Assembly: GCA_963771705.1 (NCBI GenBank)
Contig: CAVYUP010000008.1
Coordinates: 194,319-258,318 of the forward strand
Reading direction: 5' to 3'
DNA from: DATFVA01 sp963771705
Lineage (GTDB): Bacteria; Bacteroidota; Ignavibacteria; Ignavibacteriales; Ignavibacteriaceae
Length of the DNA: 64,000 bases
Shown here: positions 18,904 through 27,975 of the stretch, in pieces
Layout of the letters: each line of letters opens with the position of its first letter
Position numbering within the stretch: the stretch's first letter is position 1
Program-made: the position numbers and the translations under genes
The notes under the pieces: generated by a model
The model's input: the letters and a program-made list of their open reading frames with translations, nothing else
The model's database searches: none
What the model was told of the DNA's origin: nothing

Positions 18904-20187
18904 ATGACAATGAAAACCATTCTTATTTTTTTGATTGCATCAGCATCACTGTTCCCTCAGGTTAATTTCAACGATTATTTTAAAGATAAAACCCTGAGGA
19001 TTGATTATTTCCATACGGGCGACAGTCTAAATGATTCATATTCAATTGACGAGCTAAAAGAAGAACCTTACTGGGGAGGATCGAAGACCAGCCTCATAGA
19101 TACTTTTAACTACGGCCGTTATGAAGTAAAAGTATTTGCCCGGGAGGAAAACAAACTAATCTTTTCTCATACCTATTCCACACTATTTGAGGAGTGGCAG
19201 ACCACTAATGAAGCGAAGCACACCGTAAAAACGTTTAGTGAAACAGTTACCATGCCCTTTCCAAAAGATGAAATAAGGATCGAATTCTACAGTCGTGATA
19301 AGATGAATGCTCTGCATAAGAAATTTGAGTACAGTTTAGATCCCGATAATTATTTTATCTCCCCGGAAAGACATCTTGAATATCCTTCGTTTGAAGTGGT
19401 TCACAACGGTGATCCCGCTGTAAAAGTGGATATAGTTATGCTTCCGGAAGGTTACACCAAGGATGAGATGGATGAATTTAAATCAGACTGTAAAAAATTT
19501 GCTGATTATCTTTTTAAGGTTTCACCTTATTCTGAGAATAAGGATAAGTTTAACATATGGGGAGTAGAAGCACCATCTCCCGAAGAAGGAACGGATATCC
19601 CTGCCAGGGGAATTTGGAATAAGACGCTGATGAATACTCAGTTCTATACCTTCGATCTTGAAAGATATCTGATGACGTCTGATTACAAATCGGTACGCGA
19701 CCTGGCTGCAAACGCACCTTACGATCAGATATATATATTAGTAAACTCCGACAAATACGGCGGCGGTTCTATTTATAATTACTATTCTGTATGCGTTAAC
19801 AATAACATGTTCAGCGAGTACATTTTTTCACATGAATTCGGACACGGGTTCGCTTTCCTCGCTGACGAGTATTATACTTCAGATGTTGCTTACAACGATT
19901 TCTACAACCTCAATGTTGAACCTCTTGAACCGAATATCACAACGCTGGTTGACTTTAATTCGAAATGGAAAGATATGGTGGATCCGGATACTCCAATTCC
20001 AACTCCCGCCACAGCGGAATATTCGGATAAAGTAGGTGCTTTTGAAGGAGGGGGATATGCTGCAAAAGGTGTATACAGGCCTATGGAGGACTGCAGTATG
20101 AAAACAGCAACGGTGAACAATTTTTGTCCTGTCTGCAAAAGAGCAATCCTGCGGATGATAGATTTTCTTACGAATCCCGGAAATTAA
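18904..20187 (+). CDS. Exported M64-family zinc peptidase (IgA peptidase-like)
   Basis: A 427-residue protein with a signal peptide (residues 1-18; two nearby ATGs at 18904 and 18910) and the metallopeptidase motif SHEFGHGFAFLADEYY (HEFGH at about 310-314, third ligand in ADEYY), as in the M64 family first described for an IgA-cleaving enzyme of Clostridium ramosum. An N-terminal beta-rich segment (about 20-150) corresponds to the M64 N-terminal domain. Four cysteines near the C-terminus (DCSM, NFCPVCKRA) may form a second metal site or disulfides. In an environmental bacterium IgA is an unlikely substrate; general extracellular or periplasmic proteolysis is more plausible. Confidence 0.87.
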   Translation: MTMKTILIFLIASASLFPQVNFNDYFKDKTLRIDYFHTGDSLNDSYSIDELKEEPYWGGSKTSLIDTFNYGRYEVKVFAREENKLIFSHTYSTLFEEWQTTNEAKHTVKTFSETVTMPFPKDEIRIEFYSRDKMNALHKKFEYSLDPDNYFISPERHLEYPSFEVVHNGDPAVKVDIVMLPEGYTKDEMDEFKSDCKKFADYLFKVSPYSENKDKFNIWGVEAPSPEEGTDIPARGIWNKTLMNTQFYTFDLERYLMTSDYKSVRDLAANAPYDQIYILVNSDKYGGGSIYNYYSVCVNNNMFSEYIFSHEFGHGFAFLADEYYTSDVAYNDFYNLNVEPLEPNITTLVDFNSKWKDMVDPDTPIPTPATAEYSDKVGAFEGGGYAAKGVYRPMEDCSMKTATVNNFCPVCKRAILRMIDFLTNPGN

Positions 20188-20192
20188 GTTCT

Positions 20193-21566
20193 TTATTTCA
20201 GCAGCATCATCTGCCTTGAGCCGATATAATCATTCACCTGCAGCTGATAGATATATATACCGCTGGGTAAATTATTTGCTTCAAATCTGACAGAATATGA
20301 TCCTGCGGGTTGTTCTTCTTTTACTAAACTTACGACCTCTTTACCAAGTGCATTGAAAATTTTAATTCTAACGAACCCTTTTACCGGTAACCGGTAGGAA
20401 ATTGTAGTAGTCGGATTAAACGGATTTGGATAATTCTGCGCTAATAAAAATCCAGACGGTGCAGTCATACTGACTTCAATTTCTTTGCTGCAGCTGTAAG
20501 TTCCATCGAAGTCAATTTGCTTCAACATATAGAGGTAATCTCCGAGAGGAATCCTCTTATCCAGAAAAGAATATGAGTTTCTCTCTGTATTTGTCCCTTT
20601 TCCGTTAATAAACCCGGCTTTGGTCCATCCCTTCTGAATTCCCTCCGGCAGTGAAGTTTTCTTCCTGAGGATCTCAAACCCTTTGTTATTGGTTTCAGTT
20701 GCAGTTGACCAATTCAAGACAACGTCATCTCTTACGCATATTCCCTTAAATGAGATAAACTCAACGGGCACCGCATTATTGATCTCATAAACAAATAGGC
20801 TGGCGGAACTGCCAACCAGTATACCCCCCAGAGAGGAAGTGTTCGGGATATATTCATCCATAAAGAATAAACCTCCCGGAACTGCACCGGTCTGCCCCGA
20901 TCCAACATCGCTTAAAACATTATGCTGAATACCCGTAAAAGTTCCTTCGGCGATATTAATCTGATAAATATTTATAGTATCTGCATCAATCCCTGCATAG
21001 AGCCAAAGATACGGGCCTCCCGGACTCTCACCATCGTATGCGAGTCCGCTCTTTCCCGGCAGCTGAATATTACTTAAGGTGCCTAATACAACTCCGCTCC
21101 TGGTAATAAGGTATAAATCGGGATCCGATCCTCCGATCCAGAAGGCATCATTAGTATAATCATAAGCCACGCAGCGTGCCGTAACAGGAGTATTGATAGT
21201 GCCGATTAATGTTTGAATAGGAAAATTCATCTGATAGATCTGATTACCACCATTTACCCCGTACTCAAACATCCCATCGTAAGTCAGGTCTTTCAGGTTA
21301 GAAGCACCCGTAATAGCAAAGGTATACAGCAGGTTTCCGCTGGAATTGTAAGCCCTTATTAAATTTGAAAAACCATCAGCCACGTAGAAAAACGAACCAT
21401 CCTTTATAGCTCCGTTACCGGTAACGTTAATGTTCAACTGAACATCCCATATTAATAAGGGAGTATTTTTAAGCGGAAGAGAGCCGGAGTTTGCAGTTAC
21501 AGATTGGCAGAAAGAAATTACGCTGCAGTAGAAAATTATCCACAGGAAAGTTAAAAATGATCTCAT
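20193..21566 (-). CDS. Exported protein with T9SS C-terminal sorting module
   Basis: A 457-residue protein with a signal peptide (1-20) and a YncE/WD-like beta-propeller body (about 30-260) with repeats such as GGSDPDLYLITRSGVVLGT and FVADGFSN-like turns. The NWSTATETNNKGFEI module lies near 292-306 and the T9SS tail starts at about 370 with AQNYPNPFNPTTTISY, ending in IGSRQMMLLK. The body lacks recognisable catalytic motifs. It converges with the M64 peptidase gene, 5 bases between stops. The two downstream modules match those of the 950-residue cargo protein, suggesting reuse of a standard secretion cassette. Confidence 0.8.
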   Translation of the reverse strand: MRSFLTFLWIIFYCSVISFCQSVTANSGSLPLKNTPLLIWDVQLNINVTGNGAIKDGSFFYVADGFSNLIRAYNSSGNLLYTFAITGASNLKDLTYDGMFEYGVNGGNQIYQMNFPIQTLIGTINTPVTARCVAYDYTNDAFWIGGSDPDLYLITRSGVVLGTLSNIQLPGKSGLAYDGESPGGPYLWLYAGIDADTINIYQINIAEGTFTGIQHNVLSDVGSGQTGAVPGGLFFMDEYIPNTSSLGGILVGSSASLFVYEINNAVPVEFISFKGICVRDDVVLNWSTATETNNKGFEILRKKTSLPEGIQKGWTKAGFINGKGTNTERNSYSFLDKRIPLGDYLYMLKQIDFDGTYSCSKEIEVSMTAPSGFLLAQNYPNPFNPTTTISYRLPVKGFVRIKIFNALGKEVVSLVKEEQPAGSYSVRFEANNLPSGIYIYQLQVNDYIGSRQMMLLK

Positions 21567-21729
21567 AAGACTATCCCCGTAAAGTAAGCAGACACATTAA
21601 CTTATTAAAATATATCACTATTGGTTACAAATCTCAATATTAAGGAATGGTTCAAATAATGGTTAGGGGATTTTGGGAATAAATTCGTAAATTCGGCAAC
21701 TCATTAATTCGCTAATATTTTAATCCGTG

Positions 21730-21787
21730 AATTCGCAAATTCGCTAAATTCGCAAATTCGCTAAATTCGCAAATTCGCAAATTCAAT
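21730..21787. repeat. Tandem repeats of ATTCGCAA/ATTCGCTA
   Basis: Directly upstream of the phosphatase gene an 8-base unit, ATTCGCAA or ATTCGCTA, recurs about seven times with AAATTC joints; looser copies extend back to about 21690. It lies in the 231-base region between two divergent genes. Units are far too short and continuous for CRISPR. Confidence 0.8.
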
Positions 21788-21797
21788 AAATTACCAT

Positions 21798-23024
21798 ATG
21801 GATCAGAGAAAACTATATAAAACAGTAGAGACGATAGCATCGCAGAAATTCGCTTCAGAAGAAGCAATGCTTATAGAGGTACTTAATCAGATTATCGCAA
21901 ATGAAGAGATCGACGTAAACGGGGGCAGGCTCTGGAAACTAAAAGTTGATGAAGGGAGCTACGCTTTACTATATCAGACCGGATCGGTTGACGCCATACA
22001 TCCTGATTTCAGAATCTTAATAAGTGAATACCCCATATTCGATTTTATTGCTAAAGAACGGACGGTACTGGGAAATGAAACAAACGAGATCCTGAGGCAG
22101 AAGGGGATATTCAAGTACTCCGCGTCGGGAGTCGGTGATAAAATTAAACTCAGTGACAAACCTTATTACGAGTACCTGCTTGCACTGAACAGCGAAAATA
22201 TTGATGAAGATTTTCGTATTACGCTTAATATAATCGCGACTGCCTTAACATCCAGAATAAAACAAAGAAGAGCTGCATCCTCCGTATATCACCTTAAAGC
22301 TGATCTTGATAAAGCCAGGGAGCTTCAGAAGAGCATTCTACCCGAACATGAGTATCATTTCTTCGATTATGAAATCTTTGGAGTTACAAACCCAGCCGAG
22401 ATCGTAGGAGGCGATTTCTTTGATTACCTGGAAGTAGGCGATGACCGTCTCGGAGTTACAGTTGGGGATGCTGCCAGCAAAGGCGTCAGTGCATCGGCGG
22501 AAGCAATGTACATCTCAGGCGCTCTCAGGATGGCAAGCAACTTTGAGCTAAAGATATCCCCAATGATGAAAAGAATGAATGAGCTGGTGAATAAAATCTT
22601 TGCAGATGATAAGTTTGCCTCACTCTTTTACGGAGAACTTTCACCCGATAAAAGCGGATTATTCTTATACGCAAATGCCGGCCACAACCCGCCGTTCTTC
22701 CTAAATCACAAGACCGATGAGATATTTGAGCTGGCTCCTACAGGTCCCGTTTTGGGTCCAACCCCTCACGGAAAATACATCGTAGACAACATCAACTTCC
22801 AGAAAGATGACATCCTGCTTATTTATTCTGACGGCGTGACTGAATCTGCTGACGAAAATTTTGAGTTATATGGAGAAGACAAGCTTAAAAAACTTCTTAT
22901 CAGTTTAAAAAGTAAATCCCCCAGGGAGATAACATACGCTATTCTTGAAGATGTAATAAAGTTCTCAAAAAACGGTCAATATTCAGATGATAAAACCCTG
23001 GTTGTAATCAAAAAAAATAATTGA
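21798..23024 (+). CDS. RsbU/SpoIIE-type serine phosphatase
   Basis: A 408-residue cytoplasmic PP2C-like phosphatase. The C-terminal 230 residues hold the domain signatures: RELQKSILPE near 174, EIVGGDFFDY with metal-binding Asp near 197-206, VGDAASKGVSA near 218-228, YANAGHNPPF near 294-303 and LIYSDGVTES near 341-350. The N-terminal 160 residues may be a GAF-like sensory domain, but I cannot identify it from motifs. Such enzymes usually dephosphorylate an anti-sigma antagonist in partner-switching stress pathways; no rsbV- or rsbW-like gene lies beside it here. Confidence 0.87.
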   Translation: MDQRKLYKTVETIASQKFASEEAMLIEVLNQIIANEEIDVNGGRLWKLKVDEGSYALLYQTGSVDAIHPDFRILISEYPIFDFIAKERTVLGNETNEILRQKGIFKYSASGVGDKIKLSDKPYYEYLLALNSENIDEDFRITLNIIATALTSRIKQRRAASSVYHLKADLDKARELQKSILPEHEYHFFDYEIFGVTNPAEIVGGDFFDYLEVGDDRLGVTVGDAASKGVSASAEAMYISGALRMASNFELKISPMMKRMNELVNKIFADDKFASLFYGELSPDKSGLFLYANAGHNPPFFLNHKTDEIFELAPTGPVLGPTPHGKYIVDNINFQKDDILLIYSDGVTESADENFELYGEDKLKKLLISLKSKSPREITYAILEDVIKFSKNGQYSDDKTLVVIKKNN

Positions 23025-23119
23025 TCTATATAACAGTAACGGGTTTCCCGCCTTAGATTTAGAGAAATTTTCCCTCGAAATGGTTATTATTTAACATCAG
23101 ATTTCAAAAAGGTTAAATA

Positions 23120-24484
23120 ATGATCAAATCTATTAATCCCGCAACAGAAGAAGAAATAAAGTCTTACGAAGAAATGGATCTTGAAGAGGTCTCAAAAATT
23201 ATCTCAAAGGCCGATAGTGATTTTGCTGAATGGCGCAGGACATCCTTCAGCACAAGGTCGCAGCTATTAAAAAAAGCCGGGGAAGTACTGAGGAAGAATA
23301 AAGAGAAACATTCAAGGCTGATGACCGATGAAATGGGTAAGCCCATCGGACAGTCGCGCTCCGAAGTTGAAAAATGTGCCTGGTTATGCGACTACTTTGC
23401 AGAAAACGGTGAGGAATTTCTTAAAGATAAAATTGTTGAAAGTGATGCATCCAAAAGCTTTGTGAGCTTTCAGCCGCTAGGGGTAGTGCTGGCAGTAATG
23501 CCGTGGAACTTTCCATACTGGCAGGTTTTCAGGTTTGCTGTGCCTGGACTCATGGCGGGGAACGCGGGGGTACTTAAGCACGCTTCAAATGTTACGGGAT
23601 GTGCTCTGGCAATTGAGGAAGTTTTCAGAGAAGCGGGTTTTCCTGAAAACCTTTTCAGAACGCTTATAGTATCTTCGAAAAAAATGGATAAGGTGATAGA
23701 ACTTGAAAAAATAAGGGCCGTAACTTTAACCGGAAGCGTACCAGCAGGAAAAGCAGTTGCTTCCAAAGCGGGGTCACTTATCAAGAAAACTGTTCTTGAG
23801 CTTGGGGGAAGCGACCCTTATGTAGTTCTTGAGGACGCTGACCTTGAGGCTGCGGCCGATACGTGTGCAACCTCCAGGCTGATCAACGGCGGACAGAGCT
23901 GCATTGCCGCAAAGCGGTTTATAATTGTTGAAGAAGTTTATGATAAGTTCAGGGATCTGTTTGTTGAGAAGATGAAAGCTAAAAAAATGGGCGATCCTTA
24001 CGATGAATCAAATGATCTTGGTCCCCAGGCAAGAGACAGTCTCCGTGACGATCTGCATGACCAGGTAAAGAAGAGCGTTGAGATGGGAGCTAAGATCCTG
24101 CTCGGAGGTGAGATACCTGACAGGAAAGGCGCATACTACCCGCCGACAGTACTTGAGAATGTGGGGCAGGGAATGCCCGCATATGATGAAGAATTATTCG
24201 GTCCCGCCGCATCACTGATCAGGGCGAAGGATGAGATAGAAGCCATAAAGATAGCGAATGATTCAGTATTCGGGCTTGGAGCTGCGGTTTTCACAAATGA
24301 TGTTAAACGAGGCGAGAAAATAGCACGTGAAGAACTAAACGCAGGAAACTGTTTTGTAAACGCCTTCGTGAAATCCGACCCGAGGCTGCCATTCGGCGGA
24401 GTAAAAGAATCAGGTTACGGCAGGGAGTTATCCTGGTTCGGCATCCACGAATTTGTCAACATCAAAACGGTGTACATCAAGTAA
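23120..24484 (+). CDS. NAD(P)-dependent aldehyde dehydrogenase, succinate-semialdehyde type
   Basis: Oxidises an aldehyde to an acid; best match by motif pattern is succinate-semialdehyde dehydrogenase (GabD/Sad group). The 454 residues include the cofactor-binding AVMPWNFPYWQ (about 130-140), VTLTGSVPAGKAV with the glycine loop, LELGGSDPYVVLEDADL with the general-base Glu (about 231-247), and INGGQSCIAAKRF with the catalytic Cys near residue 262. The C-terminal LPFGGVKESGYGREL is present. It stands alone; neighbouring genes do not form a GABA pathway, so the substrate is inferred. Confidence 0.88.
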   Translation: MIKSINPATEEEIKSYEEMDLEEVSKIISKADSDFAEWRRTSFSTRSQLLKKAGEVLRKNKEKHSRLMTDEMGKPIGQSRSEVEKCAWLCDYFAENGEEFLKDKIVESDASKSFVSFQPLGVVLAVMPWNFPYWQVFRFAVPGLMAGNAGVLKHASNVTGCALAIEEVFREAGFPENLFRTLIVSSKKMDKVIELEKIRAVTLTGSVPAGKAVASKAGSLIKKTVLELGGSDPYVVLEDADLEAAADTCATSRLINGGQSCIAAKRFIIVEEVYDKFRDLFVEKMKAKKMGDPYDESNDLGPQARDSLRDDLHDQVKKSVEMGAKILLGGEIPDRKGAYYPPTVLENVGQGMPAYDEELFGPAASLIRAKDEIEAIKIANDSVFGLGAAVFTNDVKRGEKIAREELNAGNCFVNAFVKSDPRLPFGGVKESGYGRELSWFGIHEFVNIKTVYIK

Positions 24485-24528
24485 AAAGTAAAAAGGAAAA
24501 AGGAAAAAGTAAAAAAGGAAAAAGTATA
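24484..24528. repeat. Purine-only low-complexity tract of GTAAAAA/GGAAAAA units
   Basis: Between the aldehyde dehydrogenase and the DUF2188 gene about 45 bases consist almost only of A and G, built from AAAAGTAAAAA and GGAAAAA units. Read on the minus strand it supplies the T-rich tail after the DUF2188 hairpin. Confidence 0.75.
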
Positions 24529-24549
24529 AGAGGGAGTTTAGACTCCCTC
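24528..24549 (-). terminator. Terminator overlapping the stop of the DUF2188 gene
   Basis: An 8-base perfect stem (24530-24537 with 24542-24549) with a 4-base loop contains the minus-strand stop codon (24538-24540) in its loop and 3' stem. Continuing leftward the minus strand reads into the T-rich tract, giving a usable intrinsic terminator. Confidence 0.7.
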
Positions 24550-24795
24550 GTCGTTAAAGTTGTTGTAGTCGGGACCTTTATCTTCATCGGGGAAGGGATC
24601 AACTGAATCCTGGCCGAGGTTTTCAATAGTTCCGTCTTTTCTTAAGATTACGAGAGACGCATCAAGACCTACGGCAATTTCCTTAGCTGCTTCTATGGCT
24701 TCCCGCTTCGTATTTTTCTCATCGATCGGTTTATCTTCCTCATTCCGTCTGACAGTCCATTTATTATCTTTTGGTATCACATAAATCTTATTCAT
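24538..24795 (-). CDS. DUF2188 family protein
   Basis: An 85-residue soluble protein. Residues about 1-62 match the DUF2188 pattern: a YVIPKDNKWTVRR start, KREAIEAAKEIA helix and ILRKDGTIENLG strand pair. The C-terminal 20 residues are acidic and Asn/Pro-rich. The family has no established function. It is transcribed away from the MgtC-like gene and converges with the aldehyde dehydrogenase. GAAAAGGACTCGAAATG-like sequence upstream on the minus strand contains a usable AAGGA ribosome-binding site. Confidence 0.8.
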   Translation of the reverse strand: MNKIYVIPKDNKWTVRRNEEDKPIDEKNTKREAIEAAKEIAVGLDASLVILRKDGTIENLGQDSVDPFPDEDKGPDYNNFNDEGV

Positions 24796-24859
24796 TTCGA
24801 GTCCTTTTTATAGAAAACTTAAAGAATAAATTTTATCTTAACAGTGAGGATTATCATTT

Positions 24860-26170
24860 ATGCAGGATACACTAAAACTTTTACCTGAATATTTGTTAAA
24901 GAACGATACGGCGCTGACGTCATCAGATCTGTTTATTTTGATACAGAAGCTGGGAGTTGCCATATTAATCGGTTTGCTGATCGGTCTTGAAAGAGAGCAT
25001 TCGCGCCCTAAAGATGAAAAGATGTTTGCGGGAGTGAGGACAACTCCCCTAATAGCTTTACTGGGATTCGTCGCGGGTCTTGTTGCTTCATTTACATCCT
25101 ACTGGATCTATTTCATAATCTTTGCGGGTTTTGCCTCGCTTGTAACAGCATCCCATGTTTTCTCTGCCAAATCCGGGAAACTCGGAGGAACCTCGGAAGT
25201 TGCTCTGCTTATAGTTTTTCTGCTTGGTACAGTTGTTTATTTCAATTTCATAATCCTTGCGGCTGTAATTGCTGTGATTGTCACGCTGTTCCTTACGCTA
25301 AAATTCCAGCTGCATCAGTTTGTTGGTAAAGTAAGCGAGGAGGATTTATATGCCACCCTCAAGCTTGCAATAATTACTGTTATCGTTCTTCCGCTATTGC
25401 CGGATAAAACCTACGGCCCTTTTGATGTTCTGAATCCAAGACTTATCTGGTATATGGTAATACTTGTAAGCGGGATCAGCTTTGTGGGATATGTTCTCAT
25501 TAAAGTATTCGGCGAAGGGAAGGGGATATTCATTACAGGTCTGCTGGGGGGACTGGTTTCGAGCACAGCGGTGACTTTCTCATTATCTAAAAAAAGCAGG
25601 GACAATAGTTCTCTTTCACCCGAATTTGGTGTAGGAATCCTGCTCGCATCAACCATTATGTACACCAGGGTTTTTATTGTTGTACTTATCCTTAACAGCC
25701 AGCTAATCGAAGTTCTATGGCTTCCGCTCTTAATTTTCACAACAGCAGGATTTTTAATTAGTATAACAATGTCACAGAAGTTTACCAACGGAAAGCACGA
25801 TGTTATAGAATTGAACAATCCTTTCAGACTTAAATCGGCGATATTATTCGGTATAATTTTCGGGATCGTGATATTTGCTGCCAAGGCAGGACAGGTATAT
25901 CTCGGTTCAGGCGGTCTGTATGCGGCGAGCGGGTTAGCAGGGCTGACAAGTGTGGACGCTATAGTACTCTCGCTTGCAAAACTGGCCAGCGGTGGTGTTT
26001 CCCCGAAAGAAGCAATGACTGCCGTGATCATCGCAACCATTTCTAATAATATTGTTAAGGCCATTATTTCAGGTATCTGGGGCTCAAAGGATATCAGAAA
26101 ATACACTTTTACCGGATTGGGGATACTTTCGGTTATATCAGTGATTTACCTTGGTTTTGTACTGATATAG
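24860..26170 (+). CDS. MgtC/SapB-DUF4010 family membrane protein
   Basis: A 436-residue polytopic inner-membrane protein with about 12 hydrophobic segments. The N-terminal part (about 25-150) matches MgtC/SapB: LGVAILIGLLIGLERE, then FAGVRTTPLIALLGF. The C-terminal part is DUF4010-like with GLLGGLVSSTAVTFSLSKKS and SGLAGLTSVDAIVLSLAKLA. Members are putative cation or membrane-potential regulators; the transported substrate is not established. It stands alone, with the ATG at 24860 about 19 bases after an AGTGAGGA stretch. Confidence 0.85.
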   Translation: MQDTLKLLPEYLLKNDTALTSSDLFILIQKLGVAILIGLLIGLEREHSRPKDEKMFAGVRTTPLIALLGFVAGLVASFTSYWIYFIIFAGFASLVTASHVFSAKSGKLGGTSEVALLIVFLLGTVVYFNFIILAAVIAVIVTLFLTLKFQLHQFVGKVSEEDLYATLKLAIITVIVLPLLPDKTYGPFDVLNPRLIWYMVILVSGISFVGYVLIKVFGEGKGIFITGLLGGLVSSTAVTFSLSKKSRDNSSLSPEFGVGILLASTIMYTRVFIVVLILNSQLIEVLWLPLLIFTTAGFLISITMSQKFTNGKHDVIELNNPFRLKSAILFGIIFGIVIFAAKAGQVYLGSGGLYAASGLAGLTSVDAIVLSLAKLASGGVSPKEAMTAVIIATISNNIVKAIISGIWGSKDIRKYTFTGLGILSVISVIYLGFVLI

Positions 26171-26215
26171 TGAGATGACTTCGTCCGAAGACTTGTCCAT
26201 ATAGATGTGACAAAA

Positions 26216-26251
26216 AGAAAAAAGGCTGAGTAAATACTTCCACCCAGCCTC
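26216..26251 (-). terminator. Terminator of the coiled-coil lipoprotein gene
   Basis: On the minus strand AGGCTGGGT and ACTCAGCCT form a 9-base stem (one G-T pair) with a 10-base loop, followed by seven T residues. The plus strand lacks a T run, so it serves the leftward gene ending at 26280. Confidence 0.75.
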
Positions 26252-26279
26252 TTCTCCTTGTATGAGGTTACAATATATA

Positions 26280-26777
26280 TTAATAATTTTTCGTATCTGC
26301 TTTCATATGATCAAGGATATTGTTCCATGACTGCTGAACATCATTCCAATCCTGTCTTACATTCGTCTGGAACTGATCCCAGTTATCTTTTGAAGTATCA
26401 TCAATTTTATCAACTTCATCTTTCAGCTTATCTCTTTTATCCTTAAGATCTTTAATCTGGTTATTGTACCAGTCCTTTGTCTGCTGGCTTGCATTATCTG
26501 CTTTTTCCTGCATATTATCTATTTTATCATTAAGATTATCAATCGCATCATTAAGATCGTCTTTCAATTCATCTCTCTGATCGTAGGTATAATCCTTATT
26601 ATAACTAAAAATAACAACGGGTTGATTTTCATTCGCATTCGCATTAGGCGTTGTATTTTCGTTCATCGTTGTTCCGTTGGCCTGGTTCTGATTCTCGTTA
26701 CTCCTGTCTGAGCAGGACGTGAATATAAATACCATAAACACGCTTAAAACGAGTGAAAATAAAATGTTCCTATTCAT
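26280..26777 (-). CDS. Lipoprotein with a long charged coiled coil
   Basis: A 165-residue protein whose N-terminus is a lipoprotein signal peptide ending in the lipobox-like FTSC at residues 19-22. An Asn/Gln/Thr-rich low-complexity linker (about 25-55) is followed by about 105 residues of heptad-like, highly charged helix (repeated NLNDKIDNMQEKAD and KDKRDKLKDEVDKI patterns). It is probably anchored to a membrane facing the periplasm. Small Asn-rich coiled-coil lipoproteins of this sort are common near general-stress membrane proteins, but no function is assignable. A one-helix DUF5670-like gene lies just upstream on the same strand. Confidence 0.75.
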   Translation of the reverse strand: MNRNILFSLVLSVFMVFIFTSCSDRSNENQNQANGTTMNENTTPNANANENQPVVIFSYNKDYTYDQRDELKDDLNDAIDNLNDKIDNMQEKADNASQQTKDWYNNQIKDLKDKRDKLKDEVDKIDDTSKDNWDQFQTNVRQDWNDVQQSWNNILDHMKADTKNY

Positions 26778-26816
26778 AATTTTCCCTTTCCTGTTAATTA
26801 ATAATTCTTTGATTTA

Positions 26817-26963
26817 TCAAACTCTCCGGCCCTGTATTAATCTGATTATCAGCACTACAACTGCAATAACCAGTAAAATGTGGATAAAGCCGCCGAGTGT
26901 GTAAGAAGTCACTACTCCCAGCAGCCAGAGGATAAGAAGGATTACAAAAATTGTCCACAGCAT
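26817..26963 (-). CDS. Small Lmo0937-family (DUF5670) membrane protein
   Basis: A 48-residue peptide starting at ATG 26961-26963, preceded by GAGGAG on the minus strand. It contains two hydrophobic helices (residues 3-20 and about 25-42) joined by the TSYTLGGFIHILLV segment, then ends RLIQGRRV. WLLGVVTSYTLGGFIHILLVIA is the signature layout of the Lmo0937 family, found widely in Bacteroidota and Listeria, function unknown and often linked to envelope stress. It lies 40 bases upstream of the coiled-coil lipoprotein on the same strand and could be co-transcribed with it. Confidence 0.82.
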   Translation of the reverse strand: MLWTIFVILLILWLLGVVTSYTLGGFIHILLVIAVVVLIIRLIQGRRV

Positions 26964-27149
26964 ATATACTCCTCAAAGTTTGTTTTTACTGACACGGGGA
27001 CAAAATATCGGTAAGTGTACCGATTCACTATTATTACAATCACAGTAAAACAGCTATGTGACTAAGATTGAAAGAGGCGAAAATGTATTTTATTTCCTGT
27101 TTTTCAATGTTATGGTTATTTTTACATCAATAATTTTCTCATAACAGCA

Positions 27150-27878
27150 TTGAATAATTATAAACTAATAATACAGTACGACGGGACCGGTTATTCCGGC
27201 TGGCAGATCCAGAAGGGTCAGATGACCGTTCAGCAGAAGATAACGGAATCGATTGAGACTATCCTTAAGGAAAAAATAAATCTTATTGGTTCAGGCAGAA
27301 CTGACGCAGGGGTTCATGCACTCGGGCAGGCAGCCAACTTCAGGACTGAGCAGGAGATAGATCATCATAAATTCCGCTATTCCTTAAATTCTATTCTTCC
27401 CAAGGATATCTCAATTATAAAGCTGGAAAAAGTTAGCGATAACTTTCACGCAAGATTCGACGCGAAGAAACGTTCTTATATTTATTTTATCTCAAAAAAT
27501 AAATCTCCATTCTATCATAAATATTCCTGGTTCTATCATTTTAATATTGACTGTATGAAGCTTAACAGTCTTTCCGAAACAGTTATAGGCAGGCAGGACT
27601 ACAGTTCTTTTTCCCGTAAGAATACAGAGACAAAAAATAAAATTTGTGAAATTTACGAGGCACGCTGGAAGGAAACACGCAGCCTTGTAATTTTTTATAT
27701 TTCGGCAGACAGATTCCTGCATGGTATGGTGCGGGCAATAACAGGAACGCTGCTTAATGCATTAAAGAACAGTCGGGGAAGCGAATACATCGAGGATGTA
27801 ATAAGCGCCAGAGATCGTGAAAAGGCTGACGAAGCTGCTCCAGCAAAAGGATTATTTCTTTTCAAGGTAAAGTATTAA
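27150..27878 (+). CDS. truA: tRNA pseudouridine(38-40) synthase TruA
   Basis: Forms pseudouridine at positions 38-40 of tRNA anticodon arms. The 242-residue protein starts IIQYDGTGYSGWQIQ, typical of TruA, and has the catalytic aspartate in GSGRTDAGVHALGQ (about residues 47-60), FHARFDAKKRSYIY (about 99-112) and RFLHGMVRAITGTLL near 188-202. The start is probably TTG at 27150, as no in-frame ATG precedes the conserved region and no clear Shine-Dalgarno is present. It is not in an obvious operon, though the DUF2231 gene follows after 97 bases. Confidence 0.93.
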   Translation: MNNYKLIIQYDGTGYSGWQIQKGQMTVQQKITESIETILKEKINLIGSGRTDAGVHALGQAANFRTEQEIDHHKFRYSLNSILPKDISIIKLEKVSDNFHARFDAKKRSYIYFISKNKSPFYHKYSWFYHFNIDCMKLNSLSETVIGRQDYSSFSRKNTETKNKICEIYEARWKETRSLVIFYISADRFLHGMVRAITGTLLNALKNSRGSEYIEDVISARDREKADEAAPAKGLFLFKVKY

Positions 27879-27975
27879 GTTGAAGGTTAAAGGAAAAGGA
27901 AGTTCAAAACAGAACCAGGAAAAATCAGGTTTAGATATTTACAGAAAGCTTTTTGTTTGTAAATTAAGGAGTTAA

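Noticed and set aside
21666..21790. CRISPR array
   Set aside because: The unit is only 8-16 bases without unique spacers and no cas genes are near.
25411..26106. 231-codon open frame antisense to the MgtC-like gene
   Set aside because: The plus-strand protein is a coherent membrane protein; the antisense frame simply reflects codon bias.
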